Shown in pieces: positions 26,181-33,766 of a stretch of 64,000 bases of DNA (the first letter of the stretch is position 1; each line of letters begins with the position of its first letter). The stretch is from positions 1-64,000 of the forward strand of contig NZ_VXKK01000009.1 of the NCBI RefSeq assembly GCF_008693105.1, read 5' to 3'. Both the position numbers and the translations under genes were made by a program. The notes beneath the pieces were generated by a model. It did not search any database. It had not been told where the DNA came from and saw nothing but the letters and a program-made list of their open reading frames with translations. The DNA is from Corynebacterium flavescens. Its GTDB lineage: Bacteria > Actinomycetota > Actinomycetes > Mycobacteriales > Mycobacteriaceae.

Positions 26181-26669
26181 ATGAACGAGAAGCTACAGAC
26201 CCTTCTAAATACTCAGGTCATCAACGAGCACGGCGCTGCTCTTGTCTACACCCAGCTCGCTTACGAGATGGATGATCTTTCTTTCCCCGGTATGCGTGAC
26301 TGGTTCTACGCACAGGCCGAGGAGGAGCGCACCCACGCGCAGAAGCTGGCTGATCACCTGCTTGACCGCGGCTACCGCGTAGAGCTCGGTGACATTCCGG
26401 TGCCCTCCATCAAGGCTGCCACCCCGCTGGATGCTTTCGAGGCTGCTTATGCTCACGAGCAGAAGGTCTCCGGTCAGATTCGGGAGATCGCCCGCCTGGC
26501 TGATGAGGTGCAGGACCTCGATTCCCGCGCGCTGGTCAACTGGTTCCTCAACGAGCAGATCGAGGAAGAGGACACCGTTTCTGAGATCATCGACCAAATC
26601 AAGCTCGTCGGCAATGACGGCTCTGGTCTGCTGCGCATCGATGCTCGTCTCGGTTCCCGTGACAACTAA
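26181..26669 (+). CDS. ftn: Ferritin
   Basis: A 162-residue four-helix ferritin that stores iron as ferric mineral in a 24-subunit shell. Ferroxidase ligands are visible in the first helices (NEHGAALVYTQLAYEMDD and AQAEEERTHAQKL) and in the third and fourth (FEAAYAHEQK, NEQIEEED). GAGAGG lies 8-10 nt before the ATG. An iron box 114 bp upstream and the DtxR-controlled gene before it suggest opposite regulation: iron release in iron lack, storage in iron plenty. Confidence 0.93.
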   Translation: MNEKLQTLLNTQVINEHGAALVYTQLAYEMDDLSFPGMRDWFYAQAEEERTHAQKLADHLLDRGYRVELGDIPVPSIKAATPLDAFEAAYAHEQKVSGQIREIARLADEVQDLDSRALVNWFLNEQIEEEDTVSEIIDQIKLVGNDGSGLLRIDARLGSRDN

Positions 26670-26713
26670 GAGCTAGACGCCGAGTGGGCTAAGCACTAAG
26701 CCATAGTTCTTTC

Positions 26714-26755
26714 ATCTCCCACCTCGCCCCGCTTCGGGCAGGTGGGAGATTTTTT
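26714..26755 (+). terminator. Rho-independent terminator after ferritin
   Basis: Arms ATCTCCCACCT and AGGTGGGAGAT enclose a loop with its own GCCC/GGGC pair and are followed by six T. Confidence 0.92.
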
Positions 26756-26790
26756 CTGGCTCTTGCCGCGCCCGCGGCTAAACTAGTTTC

Positions 26791-27384
26791 ATGGCGCAAC
26801 TTCTATTCGATATGTATGGCGTGCTCATGCGCCCTGCAACGGTGCAGTCGCGGGAGCAGCTAGAGAGCTTTATCGCCCCACCCTCACCGGCGAAGTTTTG
26901 GGAAGCCTACGAGGAATTGCGCCCAGCCTATGACGTGGGTGAGCTCAGTGACACCCACTATTGGGAGCAGGTAGCGGCCCTAGCAGGAATCGCCGAATGT
27001 GACGTTGCCGGCGCGGTGGAGATTGATAGCAGCGCTCTCGTGGAATCGGATCCGGAGATAGTGGAGTTGGTTCTGCAGCTCATTGCCCGGGAACATGCGG
27101 TGGGCATTCTCTCCAATGTCCCGGCCACGGCTGCCGAGTTGGTGCGCGCGAAGCATCCATGGCTGGAGGAGTGCGCGGCGGTGGTTTTTAGCTGTGATAT
27201 CGGCGTCTCCAAGCCGGATCCGGAGGCCTACGCCGTGGCTATTGATGCCCTGGGGGGCGGAAAAGCTACCTACTTTTTCGATGATTGCGCCGATAACGTC
27301 ACTGCAGCCACCAAGGCTGGCCTGCGCGCGCATCTTTTTACTGGGGTGAATGCGCTGCGCGGGGTCCTAGCGGACGTCTCCTAG
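26791..27384 (+). CDS. HAD-IA family hydrolase
   Basis: A 197-residue HAD-superfamily protein. Motif I is FDMYGVL with nucleophile D7; the residue two later is Tyr rather than the general-acid Asp of phosphatases, as in haloacid dehalogenases (DAYGT). Motif II Ser is in GILSNVP, motif III Lys in SKPDPEAY, and motif IV is YFFDDCADNV. Leaderless start (TAAACT, 6 nt, ATG). Substrate unknown; a non-phosphatase reaction or weak phosphatase activity is possible. Confidence 0.82.
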   Translation: MAQLLFDMYGVLMRPATVQSREQLESFIAPPSPAKFWEAYEELRPAYDVGELSDTHYWEQVAALAGIAECDVAGAVEIDSSALVESDPEIVELVLQLIAREHAVGILSNVPATAAELVRAKHPWLEECAAVVFSCDIGVSKPDPEAYAVAIDALGGGKATYFFDDCADNVTAATKAGLRAHLFTGVNALRGVLADVS

Positions 27385-27410
27385 CCTCCTAAGCTGGGGA
27401 AACCCGCTGC

Positions 27411-28538
27411 TTAGACGTGGGAGGTGGCCAGCTCCAGCGGGGTGCGTAGGAGCGGGTCGAGGGCCACGGCGCGGGCGATGGCGCGCACTACTTCCTCATG
27501 GGAGGGGATCATGCGCAGCTTGACGGAGCGGCCGACGGATTCGCGGACGGCGGCGGCGAAGAGCTGGGGGGCTGCCGGATCGTCCAAGAAGGCACCGCCG
27601 GAGATGACTGCAGCCCCGGGTCGATGCGAGGAGATGAGCCGAGAGGTAATGGCGCCGAGTTGGCGGACGCGCTCGTCGAGGATGTTACGTGCTGCGGGGG
27701 AGTGCTCCGCGAGCGTGACTGCCTCGGGGAGGGAAGAGGCGCTTAAACCATGGCCTGCGAGTTCGCGGAGCACGGCTGCAGTGGTGAGCAGATCCTCAGA
27801 TGCCCCAGAGCCAAAAACTGCAGAATCTGTGCTCGGAAGTGGGATAACTTGGCTGACTTCATCGCCCGCAGAGTAGGCGGCGCCGATGGAATCGGCAGCA
27901 AAGAGGGTCAAGACCTTTTCCTCGCTGCCGAATTCGGCGGCTTGGGTTTCGGAACCCAGAATCGCAGGGATGGCGGAGGACACCACGACCGGCACACCGA
28001 ATTGGTAGTCAAGGCGTGCGGCGATGTCTACTCCTTCCCATCCCAAGTTGGATGCGGTGACGAGGCCTTGGGAATCGACGGTGCCCGAGGTGGTAATTCC
28101 CACCGATACCAGTGGGCGCTCTAGCCCCGTCATCAGGCGGTTGACCCCGGCCAGGATGTGTTCGATGAAGTCATCCTCGCTCAGTTTTGCCACAGGGGTG
28201 GCGAATTCGCCGTTCTTGATGGTGCGGCCGAGGACGTCGTAAATCCCAATGAAGGTCACGGACGTGCCCACGGCAATGCCTGCGAGCACCCAATCATTGT
28301 CCGCTGCTTCAAGCGGCACGGTGGGGCGGCCACGCCCGCGTGATTGGGTGAACTCGTTACGTTGCCGGATGAGGCCGGCTTTGATGAGGGCCGCGGTGGC
28401 GCGGGTGATGGTGGGCTGAGATAAACCGGTGGCCGCTACCAACTCGCTGCGGGTGATGATGGGGTTGTGCCGGATTAAATGCAGGCACTTGGCCGCAGGT
28501 GTTCGGGGGCGTGTGAATACCGGGCCAGGTTTGATCAT
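27411..28538 (-). CDS. ROK family transcriptional regulator
   Basis: A 375-residue repressor-type protein: winged helix-turn-helix (residues 15-75, TRSELVAATGLSQPTITRATAALIKAG) followed by a ROK sugar-kinase-like domain. The zinc motif CGRxGC of active ROK kinases is not present, so it should bind a ligand rather than phosphorylate it. ATG 28538 is chosen because TATACT lies 7 nt upstream. It is a lone gene; its regulon is not evident, and the target may be the gene itself. Confidence 0.82.
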   Translation of the reverse strand: MIKPGPVFTRPRTPAAKCLHLIRHNPIITRSELVAATGLSQPTITRATAALIKAGLIRQRNEFTQSRGRGRPTVPLEAADNDWVLAGIAVGTSVTFIGIYDVLGRTIKNGEFATPVAKLSEDDFIEHILAGVNRLMTGLERPLVSVGITTSGTVDSQGLVTASNLGWEGVDIAARLDYQFGVPVVVSSAIPAILGSETQAAEFGSEEKVLTLFAADSIGAAYSAGDEVSQVIPLPSTDSAVFGSGASEDLLTTAAVLRELAGHGLSASSLPEAVTLAEHSPAARNILDERVRQLGAITSRLISSHRPGAAVISGGAFLDDPAAPQLFAAAVRESVGRSVKLRMIPSHEEVVRAIARAVALDPLLRTPLELATSHV

Positions 28539-28558
28539 GCAAAGGAGTATAAACTCGA

Positions 28559-28574
28559 TAGACTGCATTGTCTA
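28559..28574. promoter_or_regulatory. Inverted repeat in the ROK regulator promoter
   Basis: TAGAC-TGCATT-GTCTA lies 8 bp upstream of the -10 hexamer of the ROK gene. A looser copy of the same type, AGACC...GGTCT, is at 28593-28617. The position suits autorepression. Confidence 0.4.
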
Positions 28575-28643
28575 ATGGGTGATACCAGTTATAGACCGCA
28601 TGGTATGCACGTGGTCTGCGGTGTTGCTCCTGCGCTGCCTGGG

Positions 28644-29396
28644 CTAATGTGTATCCCGTTCTGTGGCAAGCTGGGGCAAGGCTCGCGCGGCAGTGCTTTT
28701 CCATAACACGCTGGCCAGAGGGCTCAACTCCGTTTCCTGGGGGGAAATCTCCACGATGGGCACGCCCGCCTCTTCGGCCAGGAAGGGCAGCTGCGCCGCC
28801 GGGTAGACCACGCCGGAGGTACCCACGATAAGGAGGAGATCGCAGAGAGAAATCTCCTCCTCCGCCATCTCCCATTCGCGCTGGGGTAGGGCCTCACCAA
28901 ACCACACCACGCCGGGGCGGATGAGACCCCCGCAGGCCGGGCAAAGGGGTGGAACCTCGGTCTCCACGTCCCCAGAAAAAGCCCGCGCGCACTCCGCGCA
29001 GCGAAACTCAAAGAGGGAACCGTGCAGATGAACAACGGATGTGGCGCCGCCGCGCTCGTGGAGATTATCAATATTCTGGGTAACAACCTGGGCTTTGTTG
29101 CCCCAGGCGCCAATGGCCAGGTGCCCCGCGTTGGGCTCGGCTTGAGCTGCTTGGCGACGACGCTTGTGGTACCACCGCCACATCGGCTCTGGGTCGCGCT
29201 CCCAGGCGTCAATGGAGGCCATGTCCAGTGGATCCACCCCTTCCCACAGCCCGCTGTCCGCGTCGCGGTAGGTATTCAACCCCGACTCGGCCGACATCCC
29301 GGCACCGCTGAATACCACGACGTGCTGCGCTGATGCGAAGATCTCGCGGGCGCGCGCGGCTGCTGGGCCGGAGGATTGGTGTGTGCTGTGCTTCAT
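28644..29396 (-). CDS. CobB-type sirtuin, predicted protein desuccinylase/demalonylase
   Basis: A 250-residue NAD-dependent deacylase. NAD motif FSGAGMSAESGL, TQNIDNLH, catalytic H125 (VHLHGS) and zinc Cys pairs C133/C136 and C152/C155 are present. The class III signature Tyr-x-x-Arg (Y76, R79 in WYHKRR) reads the acidic acyl group, so desuccinylase, demalonylase or deglutarylase activity is expected besides deacetylation. It is divergent from the LOG gene, with 82 bp between starts. Confidence 0.9.
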   Translation of the reverse strand: MKHSTHQSSGPAAARAREIFASAQHVVVFSGAGMSAESGLNTYRDADSGLWEGVDPLDMASIDAWERDPEPMWRWYHKRRRQAAQAEPNAGHLAIGAWGNKAQVVTQNIDNLHERGGATSVVHLHGSLFEFRCAECARAFSGDVETEVPPLCPACGGLIRPGVVWFGEALPQREWEMAEEEISLCDLLLIVGTSGVVYPAAQLPFLAEEAGVPIVEISPQETELSPLASVLWKSTAARALPQLATERDTH

Positions 29397-29478
29397 AATT
29401 AATGAGTGGATGCGGTGGACTTCACCTTATTTCTTGTTCACCACGACTCTAGCTCACTGGAGTCTTATGCTGAAGGGC

Positions 29479-30048
29479 ATGAAATCTGTTGCTGTGTATT
29501 GCGGTTCGGCGTTGGGTAATTGCGAAGAATACGTCGACGCGGCGCGGCAACTGGGGTCCGAGCTGGCGGCGCGGGGCATCAACCTGGTCTACGGTGGCGG
29601 CAATATTGGGCTTATGGGGGTCATTGCGGACTCCTGTCTGGCGGCCGGGGGAACTGTGACGGGTGTGATCCCCGAGCAGCTGGTAGACCTTGAGCTCTCC
29701 CACCCCGGTCTCAGCAGCCTCGAGGTGGTCCCCACCATGGCCGAGCGCAAGACGCGGATGGAGGAACTCGCGGACGCATTTGTGTGTCTACCAGGCGGAG
29801 TTGGCACCCTGGAAGAATTGGCGGAGGTGCTCACCATGCAGCAGCTGGGCACCATCGCCGGGCCGGTGGGCCTGGTCGATGTGGGGGGCTTCTGGCAGTC
29901 CTTTTTAGAGATGTACGCGGGTATGGCGCGCGCCGGGTTCGTGCAACAACGCTTCGTAGAAGCTATCGTGTTAGACAGTTCACCAGCCACAGTGCTCGAT
30001 AAATTCGCTGGTTGGAGGCACCCCGGCAATAAGTGGGACAACAATTAG
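29479..30048 (+). CDS. LOG family (TIGR00730) nucleotide 5'-monophosphate phosphoribohydrolase
   Basis: A 189-residue Rossmann-fold protein with the LOG signature: YGGGNIGLMG, SERK-like AERKTRMEE and PGGVGTLEE. Such enzymes release a base (adenine or cytokinin) from AMP-like nucleotides. ATG 29479 is preferred since TATGCT lies 7 nt upstream and the length then fits the family; ATG 29467 falls within that hexamer. Together with AMP nucleosidase it gives this region two AMP-cleaving enzymes. Confidence 0.88.
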   Translation: MKSVAVYCGSALGNCEEYVDAARQLGSELAARGINLVYGGGNIGLMGVIADSCLAAGGTVTGVIPEQLVDLELSHPGLSSLEVVPTMAERKTRMEELADAFVCLPGGVGTLEELAEVLTMQQLGTIAGPVGLVDVGGFWQSFLEMYAGMARAGFVQQRFVEAIVLDSSPATVLDKFAGWRHPGNKWDNN

Positions 30049-30117
30049 TTAACAAGCTGGCAACAGACCGGGCTGGGGCTGGCACCGAGATACGTTTGGT
30101 GGTTAGACTTCACCCTC

Positions 30118-31779
30118 ATGAGTTCAGAGCAAAATGCGAAGCGTCAGCCCTCTCTCCTCGATGCTTCCTGCGACAACTTTGTCCATGATCTGGCAGAGTT
30201 GAGCCCCACCGAGGCCACCGCCTGGGGCATCCCCGGCTACGAAGGTGAGTTGCAGGACTTTTCCCCCGCCTACTTCGAGGAGGTCGCCGACCGCACCCGG
30301 GAGATGATGGCGGACCTCGACGCACTCGATGACACGACCGATGAGTCCGATGATGAGGATGACTTCGACGACGTCGACTACGTCACCGCCGCAGTCCTGC
30401 GTGACCGCCTGTGTCTCGAGCTAGACCTTCACCACCACGGCGAGGACATCCGCTCTCTCAATAATATTTCCTCGCCCGTGCAGACCATCCGCGATTCCCT
30501 GCTGCTCATGCCGCAGGAGACGGATGAGGACCACGAGGCCATCCGCTCCCGCCTCTCCAAGGTCGGAACGGCGCTCCACGGCTACCGCGATTCCCTGGTC
30601 GAGGCCGCCTCGCGCGGCATGATTCCCCCGCAGCGCCAGATCTCCGAGGTCATCGTGCAATGCGAGCGCCTAGCAGACGCCGATTCCATGCTCGATGGCC
30701 TAGGCGTCCACGGCAGCGAGATCGACTCCGCCAAGACCGCCTTCGGCGACTTCTCCGATTGGCTCTCCAACGAGCTCCAGCCCCAGTCCTCCACGGAGGA
30801 CGCCGTGGGCCGCGAGCGCTATGAGCGCTTCTCCCGGCTCTTCGTCGGGGACACGGTAAACCTCGATGAGGCCTATGAGTGGGGCCTACAGCGCTTGCAG
30901 GAAATCCGCGTTGAACAAGAGGCCATTGCCCACCAGCTTTATGGCTCGGAGTGCAGCACCCGTGCGGCCATGCGTAACCTCAATCAAGAGGAGCGCTACC
31001 AGCTGCGCGGTACCGAGGCCTTGGTGAAGTGGATGCAGGAAACTGCCGATAACGTCATCACCGAGCTCAACGGCTCCGCCTTCGATATCCCGGAGGAGAT
31101 CCTGGACATCGAATGCTGCATCGATCCAGCTGGCACCGGCGGCATCTTCTACACGCCACCGGCCGATGACTTCTCCCGGCCGGGCCGTATGTGGTGGTCT
31201 GTGCCCGCAGGCCAAGACCTCTTCCACACCTGGCAGGAACTGACCACCGTCCACCACGAGGGCGTACCCGGACACCACCTGCAGATCGGCACCGCACTCG
31301 TCCAAGAAGATCTCAACCTGTGGCGCCGCGCGGTGACGTGGAACTCCGGGCACGGCGAGGGCTGGGCGCTCTACGCCGAGCAGTTCATGGCGGACATGGG
31401 CTACCTCGAGGACCCCGGCTTCCGCATGGGATTGCTCGACTCGCAGCGCCTGCGTGCCGCCCGCGTTGTGGTCGACATCGGACTGCACTTGGGCAAGAAG
31501 CTGCCGGATGCCAATAGCTCCGGCAAGTGGGATAAATCCCACGTCAAGACCTTCATGCGGGAGAACACCGCCATGGATGATGCCAACCTCAACTTCGAGG
31601 TCACCCGCTACCTGGGGTGGCCGGGCCAAGCCCCCTCCTATGCCCTCGGCGAGCGCCTGTGGCAGAACACCCGGGACTCCGCCGTGGCCCAGGGCATGGA
31701 GGTCAAGGACTTCCATTCGCAGGCCCTAGCCCTAGGCTCTGTGCCCATGTCTATCCTGCGCGACATCATCCTCAACTAG
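30118..31779 (+). CDS. DUF885 family protein, zinc-peptidase-like
   Basis: A 553-residue cytoplasmic protein of the DUF885 family. The putative metal site is HHEGVPGHHLQ (near residue 380), with GEGWALYAEQ further on, a pattern that resembles M2/M3-like gluzincins. A very acidic stretch (DDTTDESDDEDDFDDVD) sits at about 76-92. Start: TAGACT, 8 nt, ATG. It appears monocistronic. Peptidase activity is inferred from the motif; substrates are unknown. Confidence 0.8.
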   Translation: MSSEQNAKRQPSLLDASCDNFVHDLAELSPTEATAWGIPGYEGELQDFSPAYFEEVADRTREMMADLDALDDTTDESDDEDDFDDVDYVTAAVLRDRLCLELDLHHHGEDIRSLNNISSPVQTIRDSLLLMPQETDEDHEAIRSRLSKVGTALHGYRDSLVEAASRGMIPPQRQISEVIVQCERLADADSMLDGLGVHGSEIDSAKTAFGDFSDWLSNELQPQSSTEDAVGRERYERFSRLFVGDTVNLDEAYEWGLQRLQEIRVEQEAIAHQLYGSECSTRAAMRNLNQEERYQLRGTEALVKWMQETADNVITELNGSAFDIPEEILDIECCIDPAGTGGIFYTPPADDFSRPGRMWWSVPAGQDLFHTWQELTTVHHEGVPGHHLQIGTALVQEDLNLWRRAVTWNSGHGEGWALYAEQFMADMGYLEDPGFRMGLLDSQRLRAARVVVDIGLHLGKKLPDANSSGKWDKSHVKTFMRENTAMDDANLNFEVTRYLGWPGQAPSYALGERLWQNTRDSAVAQGMEVKDFHSQALALGSVPMSILRDIILN

Positions 31780-31796
31780 CGCGAAAACATGCTCAG

Positions 31797-32930
31797 CTAG
31801 TCTGCGCCTTCAGTAGCGCCACTGCCACCGTTTCCGCCCCTGTGCCGGCGGAAGCGGTCGTAGAGGGAAATAAGCTGCGGCAAGTAGCCGGCAATGCCAA
31901 GAACCAAGAGCAGCCGGATTATCTGCAGCGCCACCACAGCCGGGCCTGCCCCACCCTCTGAGGACAAGGCCAGCACCGTCTCGAGCGCGCCGGGACTCGT
32001 GGCCAGGTAGGCCTCGAAGTAGGAGATGCCCATGATCCACACCAGGGGCACTGCCGATGCCGCGCAGACGCCGATGACCAGCACGATGTAGAGGATCGTG
32101 GCCGGAAGCTGTTTGCTAAAGCTCTTGAGAGCCTGCATGGAAAGCCCGCCGCCGCACACCCAGCCGATGCTCAAGAAGGCCAGGATCCTGAAAGGCTCGA
32201 TGGGCTGCATCGTCATATCCGGTGGCAAGAAAGCGGAGATTATCACCGTGAGCAGCAGCGGGCCCATGACCGTTGCCACCGGCAAGTGAATGCGTTTGCC
32301 CAGTGGCTCTCCCACCAGCGCCACCAGCAGGACAATGAGAACCATCCACCAGTGCGGGTCGGCGTCGGCAGCCTTGAGGTGCTCCCCGCCGCTGGGAGTG
32401 GCCATGAAACTGACCACCATGGGCAGGCTGATGGAGACCGCCAGCAGACGCAAGTACTGCGTGAGCGCCACGTAGCGATAGTCCGCGCCAAGCTCATCTG
32501 CCAACACCGGCATCATCGACGCCCCGCCGGGCAGCATGGACAAGATGCCCGTCTCCCGCCCCACCGCCCGTGGTTGCGCGCGGTGTAAGAGCACGCCGCC
32601 ACCAATGCCGACGAGGATGGTGATCAAGGCGATGGCTATGCCGATGGGGAGGTAGCCAAGCAAAGAGCTTATCGACATCGTGGTGAGCGGAAGCGCAGCC
32701 AGGATGCCGATGAAGCCGCGACTTAAAGAGTAGACGTGCTTGTTGACGGGCACCTCGTGGTGAGTAACCAGCGCCACTCCCGCGGAGACCACAATTGCAG
32801 CTATAATCCACGCTGCCGGCACTCCCCAGCGATCAAAGAGCCATCCCAACAAGACCGATACCGGTACAACGAAGGCCCAGCGCAGCGCCAGGCTCCTATC
32901 AAAGGGGCGCCGATGCGATTCTTCTGCCAA
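31797..32930 (-). CDS. AbrB-family membrane protein
   Basis: A 377-residue membrane protein with two repeats of about five segments (first repeat with SRGFIGILAALPLT, LPGGASMMPVLADELGAD; second with ATVMGPLL, TSPGALETVLAL), the so-called AbrB duplication family. It is a transporter-like protein of unknown substrate. I start it at TTG 32930: GGGAG lies 6-7 nt upstream and a minus-strand TAGACT (32959-32964) gives a short leader. ATG 32987 is the alternative, but it would overlap the divergent gene's own start codon. Confidence 0.7.
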   Translation of the reverse strand: MAEESHRRPFDRSLALRWAFVVPVSVLLGWLFDRWGVPAAWIIAAIVVSAGVALVTHHEVPVNKHVYSLSRGFIGILAALPLTTMSISSLLGYLPIGIAIALITILVGIGGGVLLHRAQPRAVGRETGILSMLPGGASMMPVLADELGADYRYVALTQYLRLLAVSISLPMVVSFMATPSGGEHLKAADADPHWWMVLIVLLVALVGEPLGKRIHLPVATVMGPLLLTVIISAFLPPDMTMQPIEPFRILAFLSIGWVCGGGLSMQALKSFSKQLPATILYIVLVIGVCAASAVPLVWIMGISYFEAYLATSPGALETVLALSSEGGAGPAVVALQIIRLLLVLGIAGYLPQLISLYDRFRRHRGGNGGSGATEGAD

Positions 32931-32985
32931 ACCAATCTCCCAACTAATACCGTTGCCGAGTCTAACGCGGTTTAAGATGTCACCC

Positions 32986-33756
32986 ATGGAATTAGAGCTA
33001 GGGCAGTGGGCCATTTTGCTCATTGGGGCCGCCGGTGCCGGTTGGATCGATGCGCTCATCGGCGGCGGGGGACTCATCTTGGTTCCTCTTATCATGGCGG
33101 TGCTGCCCGGTCTGCCGCCGGCGGCAGCGCTCGCCACCAACAAGCTGGCTGCGGTCTCCGGAACTGCCTCTGCCGCCTTTACCCTGGTGCGCAAGGTTCG
33201 CCCTCCGGCGGGCGAACTCATCCGCTATGTCCTCGTGGCTCTCCTCTGCGCCGGGATGGGCGCGAGCGTGGCGGCCAGCCTCGACAAGGACATCATGCGC
33301 CCGCTCATCATCATGCTCATGGTGGCGGTGGGTATCTTCGTGGCCTTCAAGCCCAGCTTTGGTACCACCCGCTCGGAGGGACTGCGCGGGGGATGGCGCA
33401 CCTGGGCCGCGCTGGCAGCCGTGGCGGTGGTCTCCTTCTACGACGGCATCTTCGGGCCCGGCACCGGAATGTTCCTCATCATGGCCTTCACCTTTGTCTT
33501 TCAACAGAACTTCTTGAAATCGGCGGCCATGGCAAAGGTAGTCAATACCGCCACCAACCTCGGTGCCTTGGCCGTGTTCATCGCGGGAGGACATGTGTGG
33601 TGGTTGCTAGGCATCACACTGGCCATTGCCAATATTATTGGGGCACAGCTGGGGGCTCGCACCGTCCTCAACGGCGGAACCAAGCTCATCCGCTACGCAC
33701 TGTTGGCGTTGGTGGTGGTGATGAGCGTGTATCTTTCCATCCAGCAGTGGGGATAG
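32986..33756 (+). CDS. TauE/SafE family (TSUP) transporter
   Basis: A 256-residue membrane protein with about eight segments and the family's Gly-rich entrance (GAAGAGWIDALIGGGGLILVPL) and its counterpart in the second half (SFYDGIFGPGTGMFLIM). Members export or import sulfite, sulfoacetate or related organosulfur anions. Start: TAAGAT, 7 nt, ATG. Divergent from the AbrB-type gene. Confidence 0.85.
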   Translation: MELELGQWAILLIGAAGAGWIDALIGGGGLILVPLIMAVLPGLPPAAALATNKLAAVSGTASAAFTLVRKVRPPAGELIRYVLVALLCAGMGASVAASLDKDIMRPLIIMLMVAVGIFVAFKPSFGTTRSEGLRGGWRTWAALAAVAVVSFYDGIFGPGTGMFLIMAFTFVFQQNFLKSAAMAKVVNTATNLGALAVFIAGGHVWWLLGITLAIANIIGAQLGARTVLNGGTKLIRYALLALVVVMSVYLSIQQWG

Positions 33757-33766
33757 GAGAGACCGG

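Noticed and set aside
32985-32988. Overlapping divergent start codons (CCATGG) for the AbrB-type and TauE-type genes
   Set aside because: The minus-strand gene has a better start at TTG 32930 with a GGGAG and a promoter hexamer at 32959-32964; the overlap is probably coincidence.
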